A stretch of DNA of 64,000 bases, taken from the NCBI RefSeq assembly GCF_013363995.1, contig NZ_JABWGO010000019.1, positions 1 through 64,000 on the forward strand. Direction: 5' to 3'. This document shows positions 35,997-44,558 of this stretch, piece after piece (position 1 is the first letter of the stretch; every line of letters begins with the position of its first letter). Made by a program: the position numbers and the translations under genes. The DNA is from Nonomuraea rhodomycinica. Its GTDB lineage: Bacteria; Actinomycetota; Actinomycetes; Streptosporangiales; Streptosporangiaceae. The notes below the pieces were generated by a model. That model did no database searches and was not told the origin of the DNA. It worked only from the letters and a program-made list of their open reading frames with translations.

Positions 35997-36916
35997 AGCA
36001 GGGCCAGCACCTCGTCCGTGGTCGGCATGGCGTCGGCGCAGGCCAGGCGGGCGGCCACGTACGCGCCGGCGGCGTTGGCGAAGCGGACCGCGCGTTCCAG
36101 CGGCCAGCCCTTGATCAGTCCCAGGCACAGCGCCCCGCCGAAGGCGTCGCCGGCGCCGATGCCGTTGACCACCTCGACCTTGACCGGCTCGACCACGGCC
36201 CGCTCGTCGGCGGAGCGGGCGAGCACGCCCTCGGGGCCCATCTTCACCACGGCGACCCGCATCCCGGCGTCGAGCAGCGCCTGCGCGGCGGCCTCCGGGT
36301 CGCGGGTGCCTACGGCGTTCTCGACCTCGTCGAGGTTGCCGACGGCCACGTCGGCGTGGGGCAGCATCTCGCGCACGTACCGCCGGGCCGCCTCGGGCGA
36401 CTCCCACAGCACGGGCCGGTAGTCGAGGTCGAACACGGTCCATCCGGAGCTCCGGGCGGCCAGCGCGGCGGCGTGGGCCGAGCGGCTCGGCTCCTGGCTC
36501 AGACCGGTGGCGGTGAACCAGAACACCGTGGCGTCGCGGATGGCGTCCAGGTCCAGCGACTCGGGCGTCAGCTGGAGGTCGGGTGGATGCTCGCCCCGGT
36601 AGAAGTAGATCGGGAAGTCATCGGGCGGGAAGATCTCGCAGAACGTGACGGGCGTCGGCGCCCCCTCGACCGTGGCCACGTAGGCGTCGTCCACGCCGAA
36701 GCCGCGGATCGCCCGCCGGACGTAGGCGCCGAAGGGGTCGGCACCCGTGGCGGTGATCACCGCGGAGCGCAGGCCGTGCCGCGCCGCCGCCACGGCGACG
36801 TTCGTCGGGCTGCCGCCGAGGAACTTGCCGAAGCTCTCGACGCGGTCCAGGCCCACGCCTGTCTGCAGGGGGTAGACGTCGACGCCGCAGCGGCCGATCG
36901 TGATCAGGTCGAACAA
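35993..36916 (-). CDS. iolC: 5-dehydro-2-deoxygluconokinase
   Basis: 307 aa, PfkB-family kinase. N-terminal signature FGKFLGGSPTNVAVAAARHG and C-terminal anion-hole/catalytic motif VNGIGAGDAFGGAL. The sequence FPIYFYRGEHPPDLQL is typical of IolC rather than other PfkB kinases. TTG start at 36916 with GGAGGTG 5 nt upstream. First gene of the leftward operon. Confidence 0.93.
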   Translation of the reverse strand: MFDLITIGRCGVDVYPLQTGVGLDRVESFGKFLGGSPTNVAVAAARHGLRSAVITATGADPFGAYVRRAIRGFGVDDAYVATVEGAPTPVTFCEIFPPDDFPIYFYRGEHPPDLQLTPESLDLDAIRDATVFWFTATGLSQEPSRSAHAAALAARSSGWTVFDLDYRPVLWESPEAARRYVREMLPHADVAVGNLDEVENAVGTRDPEAAAQALLDAGMRVAVVKMGPEGVLARSADERAVVEPVKVEVVNGIGAGDAFGGALCLGLIKGWPLERAVRFANAAGAYVAARLACADAMPTTDEVLALL

Positions 36917-36952
36917 CGCACCTCCAGAGGGTCCAGCTCCCCATCATGGCCT

Positions 36953-36966
36953 ATTGTCCTGACATA
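36953..36966. promoter_or_regulatory. Palindromic operator near iolC
   Basis: ATTGTCCTGACATA, an imperfect palindrome 37 bp upstream of the iolC start. It matches 11 of 14 positions of the element at 37130-37143 on the other side of the divergent gap. A further half-site ATGTC follows at about 36970. Confidence 0.65.
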
Positions 36967-37116
36967 CAGATGTCTGTTTCGTCCTGCATTCTGCCAGTCC
37001 GAATCCCGGCTGGGTAGGTGGCTGCCGCCGTTCGGCCCGCAGCGCCCGGTGTCGTCACCGATCAGCAAGGCCCTCCCCGGAGTACTGTGGGCACATCCCT
37101 GAAATATAGCCAAACC

Positions 37117-37145
37117 TTTACGTCATCAAGATGTCATGACATATT
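37117..37145 (+). promoter_or_regulatory. Promoter and operator of the sugar importer operon
   Basis: TTTACG (37117-37122), 17-bp spacer, CATATT (37140-37145) as a possible sigma-70-type promoter. The perfect palindrome ATGTCATGACAT (37131-37142) lies across the spacer and -10, a classic repressor position. Confidence 0.6.
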
Positions 37146-37191
37146 GGCGTGGGCCCCGTTACGGATGGGTCCGAGGGTTCGGAGGGTTTCC

Positions 37192-38589
37192 ATGGGATTG
37201 CGGAGAAGATCCGTGAGTGTCGTCGCGGTCCTGGCCGCGTCCGGCCTGGCGCTCGCCGCGTGCGGCGGGTCGTCCGACGGCGGGGGCGGCGGCGGGACGA
37301 TCGAGCTGACGATCGCCCAGAACGCCATCGCCGGCGGCAAGAACGCGAGAGCGGCCGAGTTCGTCGCGGACTGGGTGATCCCCAAGTTCGAGGCCGCCCA
37401 GAAGGCCAAGGGCAAGGATGTCAAGGTCAAGTTCGTCCCCAGCGGCGTCGACGACGAGCAGTACAAGACCAAGCTCTCCCTCGACCTGAAGTCCGGCAAG
37501 GGCGCCGACGTGATCGACATCGACGGCATCTGGGCCGGCGAGTTCGCCGAGGCCGGCTACATCAAGCCGCTGTCCGAGCTGGTCGGCCCCGAGGCCGACT
37601 CCTGGGACGGCTGGGCGCAGATCCCCGAGGCCGTCCAGGGCCTGGCCACCTACAACGGCAAGAAGTACGCGCTGCCGATCGGCACCGACGGCCGCGTCCT
37701 CTACTTCAGCAAGCCGCTCTTCCAGAAGGCCGGACTGCCCGCCGACTGGCAGCCGAAGAGCTGGCAGGAGGTCCTGGACGCGGCCGCCAAGCTCAAGGCG
37801 GCCGGCGTGCCCGTGCCCCTCCAGATCAACGCCGGCACCGCGATGGGCGAGGCCACCACCATGCAGGGCGTGCTGCCGCTGCTGGCCGGAGCGGGCGCCG
37901 AGATCCAGAAAGACGGCAAGTGGGCCGGCGCCTCCCAGCCGGTCAAGGACGTGCTCGGCCTCTACCAGAAGATCTACGGCGGCAGCGGCCTCGGCGACCC
38001 CCGGCTCCAGCAGGAGGCCAAGGGCCGCGACAAGTCGTTCCAGCAGTTCGCCGCGGGCAAGGTCGGCATCCTGCTGGAGGGCGACTACTTCTGGCGCGGC
38101 GTCGTCAACCCCAAGGACGGCGTGGCCAAGATGGCCGACCGTGACCAGAGCGTCGGCTACGCCATGATCCCCGCCATCGAGCCCGGCAAGGGCATCCGCG
38201 GCCAGGACTTCGTCAGCATGTCCGGCGGCGCCCTGCGCACGGTCAACCCCAACAGCAAGCACCCGAAGGAGGCCTTCGAGCTGCTGGCCTTCACGCTCTC
38301 GCCCGAGGCGCTGAAGGAGGAGACCAAGAACGGCAACGTGCGCATCACCCCGCGCACCGACGTCAACAAGGAGATCCTGGCCGGCGAGCCGCTGCTGACG
38401 TTCATCTCGGAGAAGGTGCTGCCGCTGACGGCCTACCGGCCGCCGGTCGCGGTCTACCCGCAGGTGTCGGTGGCGCTCCAGGAGGCGACCGCGGCGGTGG
38501 TCGGCGGCAAGACGCCGGACGAGGCGGCCACGGCCTACCAGCAGAAGCTCGAAGGACTCGTCGGTGGCGCAGGCAACATCGCCTCCTGA
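37192..38589 (+). CDS. Extracellular sugar-binding lipoprotein (family 1)
   Basis: 465 aa. Signal peptide with lipobox LALAACGGS (modified Cys at about 26) and Gly/Ser linker. MalE-like binding protein of a carbohydrate ABC importer: VIDIDGIWAGEFAEAGY, YALPIGTDGRVLYFSKPLF, EAFELLAFTLS. The ligand cannot be read from the sequence; the neighbours suggest a mannoside and/or inositol compound. ATG 37192 with GGAGGG 6 nt upstream. First gene of the rightward operon. Confidence 0.92.
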   Translation: MGLRRRSVSVVAVLAASGLALAACGGSSDGGGGGGTIELTIAQNAIAGGKNARAAEFVADWVIPKFEAAQKAKGKDVKVKFVPSGVDDEQYKTKLSLDLKSGKGADVIDIDGIWAGEFAEAGYIKPLSELVGPEADSWDGWAQIPEAVQGLATYNGKKYALPIGTDGRVLYFSKPLFQKAGLPADWQPKSWQEVLDAAAKLKAAGVPVPLQINAGTAMGEATTMQGVLPLLAGAGAEIQKDGKWAGASQPVKDVLGLYQKIYGGSGLGDPRLQQEAKGRDKSFQQFAAGKVGILLEGDYFWRGVVNPKDGVAKMADRDQSVGYAMIPAIEPGKGIRGQDFVSMSGGALRTVNPNSKHPKEAFELLAFTLSPEALKEETKNGNVRITPRTDVNKEILAGEPLLTFISEKVLPLTAYRPPVAVYPQVSVALQEATAAVVGGKTPDEAATAYQQKLEGLVGGAGNIAS

Positions 38590-39499
38590 CCTCACCCGGG
38601 AGACCGCGGAGCCCACGGCCCGCCGCTACAGCGTCGACGCGGCGGGCCTGGGCCGGTGGCGCGCGGGAGCCTTCGCGGCCCCCGCGCTGCTCCTGATCAC
38701 GGTCTTCCTGGTCTTCCCCGCGCTGTGGGTGCTCTACCTCGGCCTGACCGACTACCGGCTGACCGGTACCGCCGCCGCCGACCCCAAGGTCGTCGGGCTC
38801 GACAACTTCCTGTCGGCGCTGGGCGAGCCCACCTTCTGGAACTCCACCTGGCTGACCGTCCAGTTCGTGCTCGGATCGGCGGTCATCGGGCAGGTCGGCC
38901 TCGGGTTCGCCATCGCCTGGCTGCTGCGCGACAAGCGCGGGCCGCTCAAGCGGATCGTCGAGGGCCTGGTCATCCTGGCCTGGATCCTGCCGAGCGCGGT
39001 CGTGTCGTTCCTGTGGGTGGCGCTGCTAGACGCCGACGGCGGCACGCTCAACGCGCTGCTCGGCACCGGCGACTACGCCTGGCTGCTCGACCACCCCATG
39101 CTGTCGATCATCGTGTTCAACACCTGGCGCGGCACCGCGTTCTCGATGATGCTGTACGGCGCCGCCCTCGGGAACGTGCCGCCCTCGCACCTGGAGAGCG
39201 CCCGCCTGGCCGGGGCGTCCGGCTGGCAGCAGCTCCGTGACGTGGTCTTCCCCCACATCAAGGGGCACATCCTCACCAACCTGCTGCTGATCAGCCTCTG
39301 GACGTTCAACGACTTCACCCCGTTCATGATCACCGCGGGCGGGCCCGACGGGAAGAGCGAGGTGCTGGCCGTCCACGTGTACAAGGTCGCCCTGCAGAGC
39401 GGCCAGCTCGGCTACGGCGCCGCGGTCTCCACGGTCATCCTGCTGATCAACCTGGTCGTGGCGGTGTTCTACCTGCGCCTGCTCAGGAGCAAGAAATGA
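38564..39499 (+). CDS. Sugar ABC transporter permease (MalF-like)
   Basis: 311 aa from GTG 38564, overlapping the binding-protein gene by 26 nt with GAAGGA upstream. Six membrane helices starting at AGAFAAPALLLITVFLVFP. EAA loop in ESARLAGASGWQQLRDVVFP contacts the ATPase. Pairs with the next permease. Confidence 0.93.
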   Translation: MAQATSPPDLTRETAEPTARRYSVDAAGLGRWRAGAFAAPALLLITVFLVFPALWVLYLGLTDYRLTGTAAADPKVVGLDNFLSALGEPTFWNSTWLTVQFVLGSAVIGQVGLGFAIAWLLRDKRGPLKRIVEGLVILAWILPSAVVSFLWVALLDADGGTLNALLGTGDYAWLLDHPMLSIIVFNTWRGTAFSMMLYGAALGNVPPSHLESARLAGASGWQQLRDVVFPHIKGHILTNLLLISLWTFNDFTPFMITAGGPDGKSEVLAVHVYKVALQSGQLGYGAAVSTVILLINLVVAVFYLRLLRSKK

Positions 39500-40314
39500 C
39501 CCGGTTCGTGCTGGGCCGGATCGGCTTCTACACCCTGATCGCGGTCCTGCTCGCCTTCTTCACGATCCCGCTGCTGTGGCTCGCGTCGGCCCCGCTGACC
39601 AGCGACCCCACCTACGAGGTCCGCGTGCCGGACTTCACCTTCGACAACTTCCAGGCCATCCTGGAGCACCCGTACGCGCTGCCGTCGCTGTACAACTCGC
39701 TGCTGCTGTCGGTCGGCACGGCGCTGCTCGTGGTGGCCCTGTCGGCGCTGGCCGCCTACGCGCTCAGCCGCGTGCGGCTGCCCGGCCGCGACGCGCTGCT
39801 CTACGCGCTGCTGCTGCTGTCGTCGATCATCACCGGCACGGCGGCGATGGTGCCGCTGTTCCAGCTCGCCGTCGAGCTCGGCCTCATCGACTCGCAGCTC
39901 GGGCTGATCCTCATCCTCAGCGGCGGCCTGCTGCCCGCGGCGATCTTCATGCTCAAGGACTTCATGGACTCCACGCCGAAGTCCTACGAGGAGTCGGCCC
40001 GGGTCTTCGGCGCCTCCCCGCTGCAGATCGTGGCGCACGTGGTCGTCCCCCTGGTACGGCCCGGCCTCGCGACGATCGCGGTGTGGGCCGTGGCCAACGT
40101 CTGGGGCAACTTCCTCATGCCGTACCTGCTGCTCAGCGACGTCGAGAAGCAGCCCGCCGCGGTGATCATGTACACCCTCTACACCGAGGGCGGCCAGGCG
40201 AACCTGCGGCTGCTGTCCACCTTCGGCCTGCTCTATTCGGTGCCCGTGGTGCTCATGTACCTGTTCGTCAGCAAGAAGTACGGCTTCCGGTTCCACGGAG
40301 GGATCAAGCGGTAA
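39496..40314 (+). CDS. Sugar ABC transporter permease (MalG-like)
   Basis: 272 aa, six membrane helices. EAA loop ESARVFGASPLQIVAHVVVP at about 170-190. ATGA overlap with the first permease and TAATG overlap with the ATPase gene show tight translational coupling. Confidence 0.94.
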   Translation: MTRFVLGRIGFYTLIAVLLAFFTIPLLWLASAPLTSDPTYEVRVPDFTFDNFQAILEHPYALPSLYNSLLLSVGTALLVVALSALAAYALSRVRLPGRDALLYALLLLSSIITGTAAMVPLFQLAVELGLIDSQLGLILILSGGLLPAAIFMLKDFMDSTPKSYEESARVFGASPLQIVAHVVVPLVRPGLATIAVWAVANVWGNFLMPYLLLSDVEKQPAAVIMYTLYTEGGQANLRLLSTFGLLYSVPVVLMYLFVSKKYGFRFHGGIKR

Positions 40315-41396
40315 TGGCGGCAATCGAACTGCGAAGGCTGACCAAGGTCTACCCGGGCGGCGTCAAGGCGCTCGACGCGCTCGACCTGGTCATCCCCGAC
40401 GGCGAGTTCTTCGCGCTGCTCGGCCCCTCCGGCTGCGGCAAGACCACGCTGCTGCGCACCATCGCCGGGCTGGAGACCGCCACCGGCGGCGCGGTCGTCA
40501 TCGGCGACCGCGACGTGACCTCCGTGCAGCCCGGCGGGCGCGACATCGCCATGGTCTTCCAGGACTACGCGCTGTTCCCGCACATGGACGTCACCGACAA
40601 CGTCGCCTACCCGCTGCGCATCAAGAAGGTCGCCAAGGCCGAGCGCCACCGCCGGGCCGGCGAGGTCGCGGCCCGGCTCGGCCTGGAGCGCCTGATGGAC
40701 CGGCGGCCCGGCCAGCTCTCCGGCGGCCAGCAGCAGCGCGTCGCGCTGGCCCGCGTCATGGCGACGCAGGCCCAGGCGTTCCTGTTCGACGAGCCGCTGT
40801 CGAACCTCGACGCCCGGCTGCGCCTGGAGGCCCGCACGTTCCTCAAGAAACTCCAGCGCGAGCTGGGCGTCACCACCGTCTTCGTCACCCACGACCAGGC
40901 CGAGGCGCTGGCCATGGCCGACCGGATGGCGGTCATGGAGGCGGGCGTGATCCGGCAGATCGGCACCCCGGCCGAGGTGTTCCAGCGGCCGGCCAACACG
41001 TTCGTCGCCGGATTCATCGGCTCCACCCCCATGAACCTGCTCGACGCCGTCGTCCGCGGTGACACGCTGGAGGTGGCCGGCTGCGCGGTCCCGGTCCCCG
41101 ACGCGGCGGCCGGGCTGCTCGCCGACGGGGAGAAGGTCGTCTACGGCGTGCGCCCCGAGTACAACGCCTACGCGCCCAAGCCGGCCGACGGATCGTCGGA
41201 GGGCGCCCTGGCCGGGAAGGTGGTGATCGTGGAGAACCTCGGCGCGTCCCACCTGGTGACGCTCGACGTCAACGACGTCACCGTGCAGGCCGTCGTGCCC
41301 GAGGGCAGCGAGCCGGCCGTCGGCGACGAGGGCTTCGCCGCGCCGCGCCGCGACCGGGCGCTGGTCTACCGTGACGGGGAGCTGGTGACCCGATGA
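40314..41396 (+). CDS. Sugar ABC transporter ATPase (MalK/UgpC family)
   Basis: 360 aa. Walker A LLGPSGCGKTTLLR, signature QLSGGQQQRVALAR, Walker B AFLFDEPLSNLD, H-loop VTHDQAEAL, then a C-terminal TOBE/OB regulatory domain (from about 235) as in MalK, UgpC and MsmK. Many actinomycetes share one such ATPase among importers; here a dedicated copy sits in the operon, which argues for a self-contained system. Confidence 0.94.
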   Translation: MAAIELRRLTKVYPGGVKALDALDLVIPDGEFFALLGPSGCGKTTLLRTIAGLETATGGAVVIGDRDVTSVQPGGRDIAMVFQDYALFPHMDVTDNVAYPLRIKKVAKAERHRRAGEVAARLGLERLMDRRPGQLSGGQQQRVALARVMATQAQAFLFDEPLSNLDARLRLEARTFLKKLQRELGVTTVFVTHDQAEALAMADRMAVMEAGVIRQIGTPAEVFQRPANTFVAGFIGSTPMNLLDAVVRGDTLEVAGCAVPVPDAAAGLLADGEKVVYGVRPEYNAYAPKPADGSSEGALAGKVVIVENLGASHLVTLDVNDVTVQAVVPEGSEPAVGDEGFAAPRRDRALVYRDGELVTR

Positions 41397-42580
41397 CGGT
41401 GTTCCAGGGCCGCTGGACCCTCGACGACCGGCTGGAGAGCATCCTGCGGGAGGTGCCCTTCGAGGTGCCCTCCGGGGCGGCGGCGGTGACGGTGCGGCTG
41501 TCCTACGACCGGTCGCAGGGCGTGCTCGACCTCGGCTGCGGCAGCCCGGCCGGGTTCCGCGGCTGGTCGGGCGGCGCCCGCGACACGTACACGATCACCG
41601 GGGAGTGGGCGACGCCCGGCTACCTGCCCGGCCCGGTCGAGCCGGGCACGTGGCACGTGTGGCTGCGGCTGCACCGCGTCCCGCCCCAGGGCCTCGACTA
41701 CACGCTGGAGGTCACCACCGCGACCGCGGCGCCGCCGGCCCCGCTCGCCGAGGAGCCGCCCGCCGCCGAGCGCCCGCCGCGCCGCGACATCCCCTCCGTG
41801 GACGGCCTGCGCTGGTACGCCGGGGACTTCCACAGCCACACGGTCCACAGCGACGGCGCCCTGACCGTCGGCGAGCTGGCCGCGCTCGCCCGCGGCCGCG
41901 GCCTCGACTTCCTCACCGTGACCGACCACAACACGGTCAGCCACCACCCCGAGCTGGCCGCCCGCGACCGGGGCATCGCCCTGCTGCCCGGCCAGGAGGT
42001 CACCACCGACCGCGGCCACGCCAACGTCTTCGGCGACGTCGGCTGGGTCGACTTCCGCCGGCCCGCCGACTCCTGGGCCGAGCACGCCGAGCGCGAGGGC
42101 GGCCTGATGTCGATCAACCACCCGCTCGGCGGCGACTGCGCCTGGCTCCTGCCCATCACCCGCCGGCCGCGGATCGCCGAGGTCTGGAGCTCCGGCTGGT
42201 GGGACCGCCGCTGGGGCGCGCCGCTGGCCTGGGCGGACGCCTGGCGCGACGACGTGGTCGCGATCGGCGGCAGCGACTTCCACCGGCCCGGCGACGACGG
42301 CCTGCCGGGCGCTCCGACGACGTGGGTGCTGGCCGAGGACACGAGCACGGTGCTGGACGGCGTGCGCGCCGGGCGCACCGCCGTGTCCACGGGACCCGAC
42401 GGGCCGTTGCTGCTCAGGCTGGGCGACGAGCTGCTCGCCCTGGACGCCGACGGCCTCGTCCTGGTCCGCCCGGACGGCGCCCGCCAGGTCGTCCACGGCG
42501 CCCGCGCGCTCCTGCCCGCCGCCGGGGGACGGCACCGGCTGGAAACCTACGAGAACGAGGTGATGGCACTGTGCGAGTGA
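41393..42580 (+). CDS. PHP-domain metallophosphoesterase (CehA/McbA-like)
   Basis: 395 aa. A beta-rich N-terminal domain (about 1-110) precedes a PHP domain with metal-binding GDFHSHTVHSDG (His147, His149), TVTDHNTVSHH, LLPGQEVTTDRGHANVF, SINHPLGG and GGSDFH. PHP enzymes hydrolyse phosphomonoesters or phosphodiesters; CehA/McbA-type members also act on other ester bonds. No signal peptide is seen, so it is cytoplasmic and acts after uptake. ATGA overlap with the ATPase gene. In this operon a phosphodiester on an inositol head group is an attractive but untested substrate. Confidence 0.85.
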   Translation: MTVFQGRWTLDDRLESILREVPFEVPSGAAAVTVRLSYDRSQGVLDLGCGSPAGFRGWSGGARDTYTITGEWATPGYLPGPVEPGTWHVWLRLHRVPPQGLDYTLEVTTATAAPPAPLAEEPPAAERPPRRDIPSVDGLRWYAGDFHSHTVHSDGALTVGELAALARGRGLDFLTVTDHNTVSHHPELAARDRGIALLPGQEVTTDRGHANVFGDVGWVDFRRPADSWAEHAEREGGLMSINHPLGGDCAWLLPITRRPRIAEVWSSGWWDRRWGAPLAWADAWRDDVVAIGGSDFHRPGDDGLPGAPTTWVLAEDTSTVLDGVRAGRTAVSTGPDGPLLLRLGDELLALDADGLVLVRPDGARQVVHGARALLPAAGGRHRLETYENEVMALCE

Positions 42581-43467
42581 AGGTTGCTAATGCGCCCGTC
42601 AGCTTCGGCGTGTTCGAGCTGGCCACCGAGGCGCCGCCGTTGAGTGCCGACGAGATGGTCCGCGCGCTGTCCGAGGCCGGCTACGAGGGCATCGACTCCG
42701 GGCCCATCGGCTACCTCGGCACCGGATCCGGGCTGAGGGATCGGCTGGCCGGCAGCGGGTTGCTGCTGGCCGGCGGCTGGGTGGACCTGCGTTACGGCGA
42801 CGCGGCGGCGTACGAGGCCGGACTGCCCGCGCTGGAGGCCGCGCTCGACGTCTTCACCGCCGCGCCCGCGGCGCCCGAGGGGTTCGCGCCGCGGCCCACG
42901 CTGGCGTGCTCGGGATCGCCCGAGAGGTTCGCGCGGCCGGGTGGGAGCGTTCCAGGGCTGGCGGCGTCCGAGTGGGCGGCATACGCCGCCCGCGTGCAGG
43001 AGGCGGCCGACCGGTGCCGCGAGCGCGGGCTGGAGCCCGCGTTCCACCACCACCTCGGCACCTACGTCGAGACGCCCGAGGACGTGGAGCGGCTGCTGGA
43101 GCTGACCGACGTGCAGCTCTGCCTGGACACCGGCCACCTGCTGCTGGCGGGGGGAGACCCGGTGACGGCGCTGCGCGACTGGGCGAGCCGGGTCGGGCAC
43201 GTGCACATCAAGGACGGCGACACCAAGATCCAGGCCCAGGCCCTGGCCGACGGCGCCGACCTGCGCGAGCTCATGGGACGCGGCGGGTTCGCCCCGCTCG
43301 GCGAGGGCGAGCTGGACCTGCCCGCCGTCGTGCGCACCCTCGACGAGATCGACTACGCGGGGTGGATCGTCATCGAGCAGGACACCCTGCCGGGACGCCG
43401 CACCGTCGCACAGAACATCGCGGACCAGGCGGCCAACCGCCGGAAGCTGAAGGACTTGGGGATTTGA
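42571..43467 (+). CDS. IolE/IolI-like sugar phosphate isomerase/epimerase (TIM barrel)
   Basis: 298 aa from GTG 42571; a GTG at 42577 overlapping the preceding stop is also possible. AP-endonuclease-2/xylose-isomerase-like barrel: VANAPVSFGVFELATE, GYEGIDSGPIGYLG, FHHHLGTYVETPEDVERLL (metal ligands), QLCLDTGHLLLAGGDP, GHVHIKDGD and WIVIEQDTLPG. This arrangement resembles inosose dehydratase (IolE) and related enzymes. If it is IolE it supplies the substrate for IolD in the divergent operon. Confidence 0.8.
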   Translation: MRVKVANAPVSFGVFELATEAPPLSADEMVRALSEAGYEGIDSGPIGYLGTGSGLRDRLAGSGLLLAGGWVDLRYGDAAAYEAGLPALEAALDVFTAAPAAPEGFAPRPTLACSGSPERFARPGGSVPGLAASEWAAYAARVQEAADRCRERGLEPAFHHHLGTYVETPEDVERLLELTDVQLCLDTGHLLLAGGDPVTALRDWASRVGHVHIKDGDTKIQAQALADGADLRELMGRGGFAPLGEGELDLPAVVRTLDEIDYAGWIVIEQDTLPGRRTVAQNIADQAANRRKLKDLGI

Positions 43468-44558
43468 GAATCGCGCTGGTCGGGTGCGGGGCCGTCACGC
43501 AGGCGGTGTACGCGCCGCTGCTGTCGAGACGCCGCGACCTGTTCGAGGTGACCGCCGTGTGCGACCTGTCGCCCGCGCTGGCCGCCGCCGTCGGCGACCG
43601 CCTGGGCGTCACCGCCCGATACACCTCCCTGGACGACATGCTCGCCGCGGGCGGGTTCGAGGCCGTGGTCATGCTCGCCTCCGGCTCCCACGGCGAGCCG
43701 GTACGGCGGGCGCTGGAGGCGGGCCACGCCGTGCTGTGCGAGAAGCCGCTGGCGCTGACCCGCGCCGAGGTGGCCGCGCTGCCCGAGGGACGCCTCATGG
43801 TCGGCTACATGAAGCAGTACGACCCGGCCGTGCGCCGGGCCGAGAAGCTGCTGGCCGAGCTGGGCGGCCCCGAGGCCGTCCGGTCGGTCGAGGTGACCGT
43901 CCTGCACCCGAGCGCCGGGTCGCAGCTCGCCTTCGCCCACCTGACCCGGGCCGCCGACGTCGACCCCGGACTGCTGGACTCGCTGCGCGCGGCCGAGGAC
44001 GCCCTCGTCTCCCGCGCGCTCGGCGCGGACGCCCCGGAGGCCGTCCGCGCGCTGTACGGCGTGGCTCTCGGCTCGATCTGTCACGACCTGTCGCTGCTGC
44101 GCCGCTTCACCGGCTCCCCGGCCGAGATCTCCCACGTCGAGACCTGGGGGCCGGCCCCGGGGTCGATCGAGATCGCCGGAACGCTCCCGGCCGCCGGGCG
44201 GTTCTCCATCCGGTGGCACTACCTGGAGGACTACCCCGCCTACCGGGAGACCGTGGCGATCCACCACGACAGCGGCACCCTGGAGCTGGCCTTCCCCGCC
44301 CCGTACCTGGTCAACGCGCCGACCGTGCTCACCGCCGTCACGCCGGGCGCCGACCCCGGCGGCGAGGGGCGCACCGAGTGGCGCGAGGTGACCGAGGCGT
44401 TCGAGACGCAGCTCGCCGCCTTCCACGCCTACGTCACCGAGGGGGAGCCGCCGCTGACCGGCGCGGACGGCGCCCTGGAGGACATCGTCACGGCCCAGCG
44501 GATCGCCGCCCGCTACGCCGTGCAGCACGGCCTGCCGATCGGAGGGGAAGCAGCGTGA
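43464..44558 (+). CDS. Gfo/Idh/MocA-family NAD(P)-dependent dehydrogenase
   Basis: 364 aa. TTG start at 43464 overlapping the preceding stop. Rossmann motif ALVGCGAVTQAVYAPLL, the family VLCEKPLAL with catalytic Lys, and a C-terminal alpha/beta domain with SICHDLSLLRRF. IolG belongs to this family, but this protein is not a close textbook IolG; it could oxidise inositol, a mannoside or another polyol. Position between the IolE-like and mannosidase genes favours a role on the released sugar or cyclitol. Confidence 0.85.
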   Translation: MRIALVGCGAVTQAVYAPLLSRRRDLFEVTAVCDLSPALAAAVGDRLGVTARYTSLDDMLAAGGFEAVVMLASGSHGEPVRRALEAGHAVLCEKPLALTRAEVAALPEGRLMVGYMKQYDPAVRRAEKLLAELGGPEAVRSVEVTVLHPSAGSQLAFAHLTRAADVDPGLLDSLRAAEDALVSRALGADAPEAVRALYGVALGSICHDLSLLRRFTGSPAEISHVETWGPAPGSIEIAGTLPAAGRFSIRWHYLEDYPAYRETVAIHHDSGTLELAFPAPYLVNAPTVLTAVTPGADPGGEGRTEWREVTEAFETQLAAFHAYVTEGEPPLTGADGALEDIVTAQRIAARYAVQHGLPIGGEAA

